In this document: positions 12,927 to 21,843 of the stretch, piece after piece
Numbering within the stretch: the stretch's first letter is position 1
Layout: each line of letters starts with the position of its first letter
From: a virus
Length of the DNA stretch: 41,081 bases
IMG/VR virus record: IMGVR_UViG_3300036851_000125
Span: 1 to 41,081 of that record
Direction: 5' to 3' (one strand)
Translations under genes and position numbers: made by a program
The notes under the pieces: generated by a model
What the model saw: only the letters and a program-made list of their open reading frames with translations
What the model was told of the DNA's origin: nothing
Databases searched by the model: none

Positions 12927-14078
12927 GTGTTTGACAAACATCTCTCCGTTCTTGCCTTTGCCGAGCGAATAATGCCCCGACTGTTCGCGCGGCTGGCCCG
13001 TTGGCTACTTACCGTCGCAGTCGGCCGTCGAAACTTCGAATATAGATTCCATCGCCGCTCGCGATATTTGCGCCGCGCTCTAGCGGGCAGGGCTGTAGGC
13101 GAAGCTGTCGATGACAGCCAGCTCGTTTCCAGAATCATCGCTTCCTACCGTTCCTTCTCTCATGAAGTATTCGGCGAATCCATGTGGAGCGACTTCTACA
13201 ACAGTCTGCACACGGATCTCCATGCTGCTCTCATGCACGGAAGCGCGGGGAGCGTTGCAGCACTCCTGCAAAACCCCGCTTCCTCGGATCTCTTCTACGG
13301 CTTCGAGAACTTATCGAAGTCGTTGCTGGCCGCCCCTCGATTGGAGGACATCAACGACCCGGCTCAAGCGCTCGATAGTCTTCTCTGCTTCGCCGAAGCC
13401 ATGGACGTGATCCGGCTCGAGAACCCGGAGAGCTATGGTCTGCGTGGACCGCGCCCTATTCCAGATGCAGACGAGATACTGGATGCAATTGAGCACCGCC
13501 TCGGCGTCGAACTGCCGATCCCCAACCCCTACCCAAAGGAATACGGCCTACAGACGCGCCGCGGCATACTCTCCTACCGCGCAGCCCAGGCCATGTACCA
13601 AGCCTGGCGCATCTGCGAATTAGTAGCCGGCATCGACAATCCGCGTGTTGTGGAAATCGGCGGCGGCCTCGGCCGCACTGCGTTCTATGCCAGAGTCATG
13701 GGCATCCGCCGCTACACGATCGTCGATGTCCCTATTTCGATCGTTGCGCAAAGCTATTTTTTGGGCCGCACACTGGGCGAGACATCCTTCGCCATCAGCC
13801 CAGAGCGTGGCGACTTCTGTCTCCAGTTGCCGCAAGACTTCTTCTCGGACCACACCACGTTTGACCTAGCCCTCAACGTGGACTCGCTAACCGAGCTAGA
13901 CCTCTACGTCGCCGAGCAGTACATAAACTCTCTTTCGGAGAGAGCCAAAACGCTGCTTTCTATCAATCACGAATCGAACGGCTTCACTGTCGCCAATCTA
14001 ACGCGGAAATATCGGCGCACCAGATCGCCATGTTGGACACGTCGAGGATACACCGAGGAATTGGTCTTCTTCTCTTAG
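12927..14078 (+). CDS. Putative sugar O-methyltransferase (moron)
   Basis: A 383-residue protein with a class I SAM-binding site: VVEIGGGLGRTAFYARVMGI at 241-260 and acidic D267 in YTIVDVP at the end of the second strand. The overall layout fits the 'putative sugar O-methyltransferase' family (TIGR04371) found in O-antigen and exopolysaccharide loci. It is alone on the plus strand between two minus-strand late operons, so it must have its own promoter and could be expressed in the prophage. Methylating a surface sugar would alter the host's phage receptor; this is inference. The start is GTG 12927 or ATG 12972; neither has a clear ribosome-binding site. The 110 bases before it hold no other gene. 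Confidence 0.65.
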   Translation: MFDKHLSVLAFAERIMPRLFARLARWLLTVAVGRRNFEYRFHRRSRYLRRALAGRAVGEAVDDSQLVSRIIASYRSFSHEVFGESMWSDFYNSLHTDLHAALMHGSAGSVAALLQNPASSDLFYGFENLSKSLLAAPRLEDINDPAQALDSLLCFAEAMDVIRLENPESYGLRGPRPIPDADEILDAIEHRLGVELPIPNPYPKEYGLQTRRGILSYRAAQAMYQAWRICELVAGIDNPRVVEIGGGLGRTAFYARVMGIRRYTIVDVPISIVAQSYFLGRTLGETSFAISPERGDFCLQLPQDFFSDHTTFDLALNVDSLTELDLYVAEQYINSLSERAKTLLSINHESNGFTVANLTRKYRRTRSPCWTRRGYTEELVFFS

Positions 14079-14105
14079 GCAATCGTACGGCCGTTATTGA
14101 ACAGC

Positions 14106-15857
14106 TCAGTTCACAGAACGAGCGACCTCGCGAAAATTCGTACCATCGAAAAGCAGTGTGATCGTGTCGTTAGCTGATGTGACAAAATTGCTAGACAACA
14201 GCAGGTTGTTACCGTCCGTGAACGTCAGCACATCAGCAAACTGAAGCACGTAGATCCCCGGCAGTAGCCCGGCGGTCACGATCGACGTGATGTTGGTTGT
14301 GCCTGTGATGTTGAAAAAGCGCGGTCCCACAGGAAGCGTGAGCGCAGCAGCCGACGCAGCATCTACCACAAGAGGACTCTGTACGGTGCCGCGGTTCGTA
14401 GCGCCAAACGACGGGTTTGAGCCAACATCAAGCGCATAGCCAGCGCCGTAGCACTGGTTGTCGCTCACAATTGCTTGAGTAGCGGTTGCGGCAAGATGAA
14501 TATCAGCAGTTGAAGCATTGGCGATCAGGTTTGCGAGGATGACGGCCTTTTCGTCGTGGGTGCCCTCTAGGCTGATGCCGTATGCGACTGTGCCCGTGGG
14601 ATACACAACAATTTCGTTGCCTTCGTAGATGCTCCCGTTTTGCCCAGATGAAGCATGATCGTTGACTGCGAGAATTCCGGAATTGGCCGTTGCCCCAGCT
14701 GCGAGTGCAATGTAGTTACCACAAACCTTGTTGTTGTACGACGGGGCTGTAGCAGAAGAAAAGAGGAAAACGCCGATGTCTCCGCACGAATCGAGTTCGT
14801 TATTTTCGATAACGAAGCTGAGTACGGCGAAGCCCTGAATCCCGCGCTGGAACCCAAAAAAGGTACTGTGATGGACTTTCCAACCTTCTTGGTTCAGCAC
14901 TCCGTCCCCGGCTTCCAAGCCGCGGCTGCCGGCATCGTTTCCCCCAACGAACTGAGAGTTTGCGATCGTATTGAGAAGCGATTGGCCGCTGGACTTCACG
15001 CCCTTCAAGAGAAAACTTCCGTAACATCCGTCGATCAGCGCAGAGTCGGTGCAGCCCAAATCAATAGCCGTGTTAAAGCCGTCGATGAATAAATCCTCGA
15101 ACACCGGCTGCTGACACTTGCTGGCGGTGGTGCCGTTCAACCCAATTCCGATATGCGTATTCGGAGCTGTCGTGTACCGCACTCCATGCGCCAGGCTGAA
15201 TCCACGGAAGGTCAAAAACGATAGCCCAGCTGCGCACGAAAACCCGGAGCAGTTGTCTGCCAAGATAAGGCTCAATCCCTTGCCGTCGCCAACCAACCCG
15301 GAGCGGCCGTTGGAAACTGTGATGTTGGTCGTGATTCGACACTCCCCTGCGTCCGCAGGCAGGTACACAGCAGCCCTAACCTCGGCTCCAACATCCATCG
15401 CCGCCTGGATAGCAGCCGTCATGTCGGTAGAGCCTGGTGTCGTGTTCGTGCCGTAGCGCAACGGATTGATAGGGTATGGCGGAACGGTGTAGTTAATCGG
15501 CACGATGCCTGCAGCAATCTCAGCGGCGGTTCTAGGATAAAAAATCTCGCCGATGATTTGCTGCGTGAGCCAGTTGATAGTGATGCCATCCACAGTCCAG
15601 ATCGGATTGGTCGGAGGATCTGTATCGCCAGCTGGCGCAAGCGTGAACTTGTACGACAGCAGCGGATCAAGCCACACCCGACACTCGCCTCGATAGTCGA
15701 GCTCGATCGGATTGGTGTTGACCGACAGGCCGGAAGCATCCGTATAGGTCGCAACCTTGGTTGTCGTTCCGGCCTCGTACGTGAATAAAAGCCCACCGAC
15801 CAACGGGCGACCGTTGTTGTCGCAAAACTTTTGGATGGGTAGCGGCGAGAGGTTCAT
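14106..15857 (-). CDS. Tailspike with beta-helix body (receptor-binding protein)
   Basis: A 583-residue protein. Residues 1-95 (KFCDNNGRPLVGG, YEAGTTTK, LDYRGECRVWLDP, PIWTVDGI) form the virion-attachment domain that is repeated in the neighbouring gene. The middle (about 130-500) has the look of a right-handed parallel beta-helix of the pectate-lyase type: AAIQAAMDVG with an AVYLPAG-like strand, then recurrent G, N, I/V strands. The C-terminal 70 residues (LPGIYVLQFADVLTF, NDTITLLFDGTNFREVARS) would close or trimerise the spike. Such spikes bind and often cut surface polysaccharide. ATG 15857 is preferred to the TTG at 15860. It is the last gene of the late operon. Confidence 0.85.
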   Translation of the reverse strand: MNLSPLPIQKFCDNNGRPLVGGLLFTYEAGTTTKVATYTDASGLSVNTNPIELDYRGECRVWLDPLLSYKFTLAPAGDTDPPTNPIWTVDGITINWLTQQIIGEIFYPRTAAEIAAGIVPINYTVPPYPINPLRYGTNTTPGSTDMTAAIQAAMDVGAEVRAAVYLPADAGECRITTNITVSNGRSGLVGDGKGLSLILADNCSGFSCAAGLSFLTFRGFSLAHGVRYTTAPNTHIGIGLNGTTASKCQQPVFEDLFIDGFNTAIDLGCTDSALIDGCYGSFLLKGVKSSGQSLLNTIANSQFVGGNDAGSRGLEAGDGVLNQEGWKVHHSTFFGFQRGIQGFAVLSFVIENNELDSCGDIGVFLFSSATAPSYNNKVCGNYIALAAGATANSGILAVNDHASSGQNGSIYEGNEIVVYPTGTVAYGISLEGTHDEKAVILANLIANASTADIHLAATATQAIVSDNQCYGAGYALDVGSNPSFGATNRGTVQSPLVVDAASAAALTLPVGPRFFNITGTTNITSIVTAGLLPGIYVLQFADVLTFTDGNNLLLSSNFVTSANDTITLLFDGTNFREVARSVN

Positions 15858-15860
15858 CAA

Positions 15861-16808
15861 TCAGCCCAGCGGATACGTGATAGTCCAGGCGAATGGGGGC
15901 CCCTTGTTGCCGCCGGCAGTGAAGCCAGACGGATTGACACCTGCAAAAAAGGTTAGTGTGCTGCCGCCCGAAAATCCGACGCACCCGAGCACGCGCAAGC
16001 CGTTGTCGATCAGTACCGTGGCAATGGTCGGGTCGCCGACGCTGATGTTGGGCATGACTTCTGCTGGCACGTTCGTGATCGTCATCGTTGTGGCGTCCGA
16101 TGTGCCCTGAGCGCCCGCCCATTCAAGCGTGGCGACACGCCCCGTAATTTGCCAGTCCATGACTCCGACCGGAGCGCTGAGCGCCGCGAATCCAGTCCAT
16201 GCTGGGTTCCACGACCCTTCTTGCAGGCTGGCCGCCAGCCCCGACACAAGCAGCACGAACCCAGTGCCGCGATACATGATCTGAGCGACCTGGTTGACGA
16301 CTAGCTGGCCCGCTCTCAGGATTGAGCCGTCCTGATTCGTGATCGCAACAGGTCCCAGCCCGTTCACGTTGATCGTGACTGCGAGGCCCGTGTTGGTATT
16401 GGATGGAATCCAAAAAATGACTGTGCCGTCCACGTACGAATCGAAGTTCGCCGTGAAATTCAGCACGTAGGCGTTGGGGCTGCCCGTATCAACGCCACCG
16501 TAGAGCGTTATGAGCTGCGAGCTCGTGACGTGGTCAACCGACCAAATGGGAGACCCCGGCGGGTCCGTATCGGTTGCAAGCGCAAGCACGTATTTGTAGC
16601 CAACGTTAGGATCCACCCACAGACTGCACTCGCCGCGATAGTCGAGAATGATCGGATTCGTGTTCGGAGTGAGGCCAGTCGAGCTCGTGTAAGTCGTCGC
16701 CTTCGTTGTCGTGGCCGCCTCATATACGAATAACTTGCCCCCTACGAGCGGGCGACCGTTGTTGTCGAAAAACTGCTGTTTGGCAGCGGGGGATAGGACG
16801 GTTGTCAT
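15861..16808 (-). CDS. Tail fibre/adaptor sharing the attachment domain of the tailspike
   Basis: A 315-residue protein whose first 95 residues (FFDNNGRPLVGG, YEAATTTK, LDYRGECSLWVDP, PIWSVDHV) are clearly paralogous to those of the next gene. The rest differs: a middle domain (DGTVIFWIPSNTNTGLAVTI, then AITNQDGSILRAGQLV) seen in many phage fibres, and a beta-rich end with WNPAWTGFAAL, TMTITNVPAEV and VLGCVGFSGG. The ATG at 16808 has GGAGGGCGG upstream. Two proteins with one attachment domain suggest two receptor-binding proteins, or a base on which the second is mounted. Confidence 0.75.
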   Translation of the reverse strand: MTTVLSPAAKQQFFDNNGRPLVGGKLFVYEAATTTKATTYTSSTGLTPNTNPIILDYRGECSLWVDPNVGYKYVLALATDTDPPGSPIWSVDHVTSSQLITLYGGVDTGSPNAYVLNFTANFDSYVDGTVIFWIPSNTNTGLAVTINVNGLGPVAITNQDGSILRAGQLVVNQVAQIMYRGTGFVLLVSGLAASLQEGSWNPAWTGFAALSAPVGVMDWQITGRVATLEWAGAQGTSDATTMTITNVPAEVMPNISVGDPTIATVLIDNGLRVLGCVGFSGGSTLTFFAGVNPSGFTAGGNKGPPFAWTITYPLG

Positions 16809-16854
16809 AACGACCGCCCTCCGTCACAGACAAATCGCAGGACGCCGCGGTGCG

Positions 16855-18897
16855 TCATTGCGTTTCTCGCGATGGCCTAAGCAACTGATTCAATCGCTGC
16901 GCGTCGAGTCCAGCTCCAGGCTTTAGCGCCTCGTCCACGTACTTTGTGGTACGACGCCTCTCGACATAGTTGCGGATCATCGGGATCGGGATGCCCGTCT
17001 TCGCCATCACTGCGCTTTCCATAGCGCCCTGAGCGCCCTCCGCGAGCAACGCGGTCGCCGTGTTCGATGTGTTCACGAACGAGCCTCGAGGTTGCGCGGT
17101 GGTCGCCCGTGCGTACGAACCTAGCGCTTGTAGCTGTTCAGCGGTCTCGGCAGGTAGTAACTCTCGCATCCGCGGGTCAAGCTCGCGCAACGTCTCGTTG
17201 TATCGAGCAGCCGCAAAGTTCCCGGTTGACGGCACGGCCCGTTGCTTCAGGTAGTTCAGCGTTCCAGCCGTGATCGTCTCGCCAGCCATCGGGTCATCGG
17301 CCAGCGTCTGACGCATACGGGCAATGTTGGCGGCACGACCCCGGATCACGTACTGATCGACAAATTTATCGGCCAGCGCGGACGCCTCGCCTAGCGGTAC
17401 GTCATCGTCCACGGCGGCACGGTAAGCAGGATCGAGCTCGATACTACGGAAGCGGCTCTTGGCGGCCGTGCGCGCCGCATCTGCAAGCGGCTTTAACGTT
17501 TCTGCTGCGGGGCCTGCGAGAGGTAGCTCCTCGAGCGCGCTTCGTACTGCACTGATAGCGCCTGCCGCGTTGCCATTGCCTTGTCGTTCCGCTGTACGTG
17601 CCGCGCTCGCTAGAACCGTGCGCATCGTCTCGAAGTCACGGAACGTCATTCCCTCTTTGGCGTCGTTCATCAGCGAGCGAACTTCGGCAGGGAGCCAGTG
17701 CGTCTTGCCCGACTCGCGGAGCGCATTCTCGGCCATGACGCCGAAGGCTTGATGGTCGATCGTCGATCCCGTTTCTTTCATCGCTTCACGCAACGCGGAG
17801 TACTTGGCTGAAATATCCGCGCGCACGTCTGTGTCGTAGGCCTTGTAGCTGTCCACGAGGGTTTGGCCGTTCTGTATAACGTCACTGCCCACAACGTTCG
17901 GTGTGGTCTCGCGGCGGATGTCGTCGAGCTTCTCGACCATCGCTTCGTTCTGGGCTGTAAATCGTGCCCGCAGCCTGTCATCCGTGCCGCGCAAGTTTTG
18001 CTCGCGGGAAATATCGGCCGGATTGCCGGTCGCTTGGCCGCGGGTTAACGGCGGCAAATCGAGCTGGTCGGCCGCGATGTGCGCTTCGGCCACTTCTGGC
18101 TTCAGCGTGCCGGCCGCGGCCTTGGCACGAAGCTCGGCGCGAAGCTCGGGGCTTCGGATCTGGTTCAGGTCGACGCTACGGGCCGCTGCGCCACCACCGC
18201 TCGCGCCGAGTTGTATGGGAGCATCGGGGCGAATCGCCTCACGGCCGAGCACCTCGCCCGACTCACCGTAGATCGTTCTCACAGGAGTGTCGGGGGCGCC
18301 GCGAACTAACCGGGTCGTAGGTGCCAAGGTGAGAGCCGAGGCGGCCAAGTCCGAGATGACCGGGAAATGCTCTTGAGCGGCCTCCAGAACCGGACCCGCC
18401 ACTTGTGGAATGCCCGTGGCCTGTATGACTTCACCGGCAGCAGCTCCCAATTCCCTGCCACCACCAGTTTTTAGGTTGGCCCCTTGTTCGCGATAAGGAA
18501 GTCCGCGCTCACGAGCTCGTGCGGCCTCGTATGTGTCGTTCGGATCAATAGCGCCGATCACCCCAGCCAAGGTGCCGGCAAGCTGATTGCTGGCGGCCGA
18601 AGCCCCGGAGGCGACTAGATCGGCCACCCCAACTCCGGCTCGCACGATATCTTTGCCCGAAGTCAGTGCCGCATTGGGTGGCGTGTCGAAGCCTTGCTTC
18701 CACCACGGCAACGCATCCTCTTCGCGTGGGCCTGAGAATGGGGCTTGCTCGATGGGTCCCACAAAGGGTTTGGCATTAGCGGCTTCGGCGTTGAATTGCG
18801 CAACGAACTCGCTCGCTCGCTGAGGAACGGCCGGAGGTTCGTCGCCGTCGATCTCCGCAATGAGGTCGGCCGCGAATTGGCTCGCTTTTTTGCTCAC
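16855..18897 (-). CDS. Ejected internal virion protein (P22 gp16-like position)
   Basis: A 680-residue, Ala-rich, highly helical protein with no enzymatic signature. It contains a hydrophobic stretch near residues 88-118 (VRAGVGVADLVASGASAASN) that could insert in membrane, and long helices in the C-terminal two thirds. It is the third of three consecutive ejection-type genes, in the place of P22 gene 16, whose product enters the cell envelope with the DNA. No transglycosylase motif is visible. The start overlaps the previous stop. Confidence 0.65.
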   Translation of the reverse strand: MSKKASQFAADLIAEIDGDEPPAVPQRASEFVAQFNAEAANAKPFVGPIEQAPFSGPREEDALPWWKQGFDTPPNAALTSGKDIVRAGVGVADLVASGASAASNQLAGTLAGVIGAIDPNDTYEAARARERGLPYREQGANLKTGGGRELGAAAGEVIQATGIPQVAGPVLEAAQEHFPVISDLAASALTLAPTTRLVRGAPDTPVRTIYGESGEVLGREAIRPDAPIQLGASGGGAAARSVDLNQIRSPELRAELRAKAAAGTLKPEVAEAHIAADQLDLPPLTRGQATGNPADISREQNLRGTDDRLRARFTAQNEAMVEKLDDIRRETTPNVVGSDVIQNGQTLVDSYKAYDTDVRADISAKYSALREAMKETGSTIDHQAFGVMAENALRESGKTHWLPAEVRSLMNDAKEGMTFRDFETMRTVLASAARTAERQGNGNAAGAISAVRSALEELPLAGPAAETLKPLADAARTAAKSRFRSIELDPAYRAAVDDDVPLGEASALADKFVDQYVIRGRAANIARMRQTLADDPMAGETITAGTLNYLKQRAVPSTGNFAAARYNETLRELDPRMRELLPAETAEQLQALGSYARATTAQPRGSFVNTSNTATALLAEGAQGAMESAVMAKTGIPIPMIRNYVERRRTTKYVDEALKPGAGLDAQRLNQLLRPSRETQ

Positions 18898-20336
18898 TGC
18901 GGCAACCGCCCCGTTTCGGTCAGCGATTCCAGATTGGCGAGGTTATTGCCGATCGCGGCACGTTTCGCTGGCTCAAGGTCCTTGAGCAACGCGCGCGCTT
19001 CATCCTCTTTACCGCGGGCGAGGGCGTCCTGGACACGAAGCGCAGTGAGATCTGCATTCTGCTGCCATTCGCGACGAAACAACGGAATCTGCGGCGAGCT
19101 ATAGTCGGGCTTATCGCCGCCAGCGGCGATCTCGAGCCCTTGCCGATAATCGCTCAGTCCGCGCGCCGTGGCCGAATTAATCGTGGCAATTTCGCGCAGC
19201 ACCTTGGGGTTAAATTCAGTCGTCCCCATCGCGTGAGCCGCTGCATCTAGACGCGCGTCGCTTGATCCCCCCATCTCAGCCATCGCGGCGATGCTGTCGC
19301 GGGCGAGGTACTTCTGCATCTCTTGAATCTTGTCACCAGTAAACTGGCCAACAAATCCCAAGCTCTGCAACCTCGACACGAGCGGTCCAGTCTCCGCGCC
19401 CGAATCGAGAATGTTGATCACACTGCCGGAGTTATTCAGCCGCTCTGGCACAGCGTCGGCCGCAGTACGCACACGCGATATGTATTCTTGATTCTGTTTG
19501 ACGGCTTCGGGTTGCCCAACGAACTGCGGCTGAGTGAAGCTCAAGCTCGGCGCAGACGGAGGAGCGCTCGGCGGCGCTGGCACACCTCGAGGCGGTGCGG
19601 CTTGTCCCACCGGCGTAACGGTATTGGTTTGCCGGTCGAACACGAACTGCGCGCCTTTCGCGTCTGTGAGGATTTCAGCGCCGGGCGCGAGCTCCTTCGC
19701 AATCGGGTCTGTCGGTATCGCGTTAGGATTGATGTTCCTGAGCTCGGCCCCAGTATCGGTGAGAACCGGCTGTTGGGCGCCCAACTGCGATTCAATGCTG
19801 GCGCCCTGCAATCCGATGTTGCGCAGCGTGTCTCTGAGCTTGCCCGACGGCGAGGCTTGCACAAACGGCGCATACGCTTTCAGAACCGGGAGCGCATCCT
19901 CGCCGTGAATCTCGCCGAAGTTGACCATCGCTTGCGTGACTTTCTGGCGACCCTCGGGCGTGTCACTCACCACGTCCGGGTCGCTGCGCAGAGCATTCAT
20001 CATCGTCGCGAATTCGCTGCGCTGTGAGCTGCGCAGATTCACCAGCGATTGTTGTGCGGCAAGCTGGCGCTCCTTCATGCTGATCGCGCTTTGCACCACG
20101 CTTTGATACTGATCGCCCGCAGCCGACATCAGCTCCGGATCGTTGAGCGATGGCACATCGATCGTGCCATCGGCTCCTACGTGCCTATTCCAGTCATACG
20201 AGGCGAGCGCGGATTTTTGTCGCTGTTCTTGCTGCTCAACCTGCAACGCGGTGCGGCTGCGCTGCACTGACAGCAGCGACGAGAGACGCTCAAGCGGGTC
20301 GCGGCGCTGAACATGCAGACCGACAGGTTCTGGCAT
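18894..20336 (-). CDS. Ejected internal virion protein (P22 gp20-like position)
   Basis: A 480-residue protein starting MPEPVGLHVQRRDPLERLSS after a strong GGGGAGG site. The N-terminal 120 residues are helical and Gln-rich (ALQVEQQEQRQKSALASYDW). A Pro-rich segment (GQAAPPRGVPAPPSAPPSAP) separates it from a helical C-terminal domain. Position between gp7- and gp16-like genes suggests a DNA-ejection protein. It overlaps its downstream neighbour by four bases. Confidence 0.6.
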   Translation of the reverse strand: MPEPVGLHVQRRDPLERLSSLLSVQRSRTALQVEQQEQRQKSALASYDWNRHVGADGTIDVPSLNDPELMSAAGDQYQSVVQSAISMKERQLAAQQSLVNLRSSQRSEFATMMNALRSDPDVVSDTPEGRQKVTQAMVNFGEIHGEDALPVLKAYAPFVQASPSGKLRDTLRNIGLQGASIESQLGAQQPVLTDTGAELRNINPNAIPTDPIAKELAPGAEILTDAKGAQFVFDRQTNTVTPVGQAAPPRGVPAPPSAPPSAPSLSFTQPQFVGQPEAVKQNQEYISRVRTAADAVPERLNNSGSVINILDSGAETGPLVSRLQSLGFVGQFTGDKIQEMQKYLARDSIAAMAEMGGSSDARLDAAAHAMGTTEFNPKVLREIATINSATARGLSDYRQGLEIAAGGDKPDYSSPQIPLFRREWQQNADLTALRVQDALARGKEDEARALLKDLEPAKRAAIGNNLANLESLTETGRLPQ

Positions 20337-20338
20337 GG

Positions 20339-21502
20339 CTAGCCCCCTCCCCACGTAGCACGTCCGGCTGGCGTGTTGAACAGCCAATAGTTCGTAGCTG
20401 CATCACCCGCCGCACCGCCCGCGCCAACGACTCCACCGCCGTACGCGCTACCTTGATTCATGATCGCCTGGCCACCGGTTGCCGCCGCTTGAGTGCCGGC
20501 CGATCCCACACCGGCCGCCGACGACTGGCCTAAGCGCGCGATATCGGATAGGCGGCTGAAAATGTTCCCTTGCTGCACTTGGTAGCGATTGAACGCATTC
20601 CCATACTCAGTGCTGGCCATGTCTTGGTTGTATGCCAAGAGATCCTTGATCGCGGCACCGGAGAATGCTCCGCTGCCGGCCGACGCTTTGTTGAGCAGCG
20701 CTTGCTCGCCTTGGCGCAGACGAAAGTCGTAGCCCGGGTCCTTGTACTGTTCGAACCGCTCGGCGTCGAACGGCTGCACCAGTTCGCCGCTGCCGCCTTC
20801 AGTCAGCCCGAGAAGATCGGCGAGCTTGGCGTTGCCGGCATAACCGCCCTGCACGAACGGATTCAGTAGCTCGCGGTTCGCTTGGAACATTTCGCGCGAA
20901 AGGTCCGCGGCGTCGCCAGCGGCGTCACCCTGGATCTTGCCGCCGAGCAATGAGCCGCCTGCACTGATGAGGCTTGAAAGGAGCAATGGATTCATACCGC
21001 CGCCTGCTGCTGTTGCCGCACCGCCTGCGAGCGGGCTAACCGAAACTGGACCGCCTGCCGCCAACGGGAACGTGGACGCGCTTCCACCCGCGCTACTGCC
21101 AGCGCCCGCCACAGCACCAGCGCCAATATTGGCCAGCGCCGATCCGATCCCGGCGCCTAGAAATCCGAGCTGGGCGATGTTCGTGCCGGTTTGGGAGAAC
21201 GGGCTCACGACGCCTTGCGGCAAAGCTCGTGCGGCCGTCGCGTTCAGAATCGACGTGAATCGCTGCTCGGGTGTCGTTTGGCCCCACGACCTCACAATCC
21301 CCGGCGAGGACATTCCAGCTCCCGGCGGAGTGTCGGACTGAGACGCCGCAGTGGCTTCCGCCACCAACTGTTGCCACTTTTCGGGAGAGATATGCGGAGC
21401 GGCCCAATCTGGTATGGGAATCTGGCTACTGCCAGCAGCCGTTGATCCCGACATGAAGCCGGACAGACTTTGCGGAGGGGCGTAACCGATAGGGGTCGGC
21501 AT
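20339..21502 (-). CDS. DNA-ejection protein (P22 gp7-like)
   Basis: A 387-residue protein, rich in Gly/Ala/Ser in the first half (low-complexity, membrane-compatible helices such as GFLGAGIGSALANIGAGAVA). A recognisable C-terminal segment follows: DPGYDFRLRQGEQALLNKAS, then GSGAFSGAAIKDL and ASTEYGNAFNRYQVQQGNIF. This corresponds to the conserved 'DFR-QGE-A-SGA-Y-NA-R' pattern of gp7-type ejection proteins. ATG 21502 overlaps the TAA of the previous gene. Confidence 0.75.
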   Translation of the reverse strand: MPTPIGYAPPQSLSGFMSGSTAAGSSQIPIPDWAAPHISPEKWQQLVAEATAASQSDTPPGAGMSSPGIVRSWGQTTPEQRFTSILNATAARALPQGVVSPFSQTGTNIAQLGFLGAGIGSALANIGAGAVAGAGSSAGGSASTFPLAAGGPVSVSPLAGGAATAAGGGMNPLLLSSLISAGGSLLGGKIQGDAAGDAADLSREMFQANRELLNPFVQGGYAGNAKLADLLGLTEGGSGELVQPFDAERFEQYKDPGYDFRLRQGEQALLNKASAGSGAFSGAAIKDLLAYNQDMASTEYGNAFNRYQVQQGNIFSRLSDIARLGQSSAAGVGSAGTQAAATGGQAIMNQGSAYGGGVVGAGGAAGDAATNYWLFNTPAGRATWGGG

Positions 21503-21843
21503 TAGGTCGGCACGAAAGTCACAACGGGGGCGACGCTGTAAGTGACCTCGAGCCGATCGGCAGCGTTCAGGGGGAACATGCCGTTCGTCGCACCGACATT
21601 ATAGAAGGTGGAGCCGTCCCGTGAAAAGCGAATTTGGGAGACTGTGCCGCCGTTCACGATCACCGAGCCCTTTACCGGAGCGGAGTACGTGAACGGTGAT
21701 CCCGTTAGAGTCACCGACGACTCAAACGCAGGCGCCAACCCCTGGAAGAGCCCGACAAAGAAGAAGTACCAATCCTTGTTCGTGACTCCCGCTTGCGAGA
21801 GCGGTTGGTTGAACTGCGGAAGCCTGTTGAACTGTTGCGCCAT
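21502..21843 (-). CDS. Small tail-associated protein (113 aa)
   Basis: A 113-residue beta-rich protein with TLTGSPFTYSAPVKGSVIVN and QIRFSRDGSTFYNVGATNGM, the repeating pattern of a small phage tail or fibre domain. It sits between the tail hub and the ejection proteins, where P22 has its needle and assembly genes, but no coiled-coil needle is visible. TAATG overlaps occur at both ends. Structural role inferred from position. Confidence 0.55.
   Translation of the reverse strand: MAQQFNRLPQFNQPLSQAGVTNKDWYFFFVGLFQGLAPAFESSVTLTGSPFTYSAPVKGSVIVNGGTVSQIRFSRDGSTFYNVGATNGMFPLNAADRLEVTYSVAPVVTFVPT

Noticed and set aside
14106-15857. Diversity-generating retroelement acting on the tail protein
   Set aside because: Podoviruses such as BPP-1 carry one, but no reverse transcriptase or template/variable repeat pair is visible near the tail genes.
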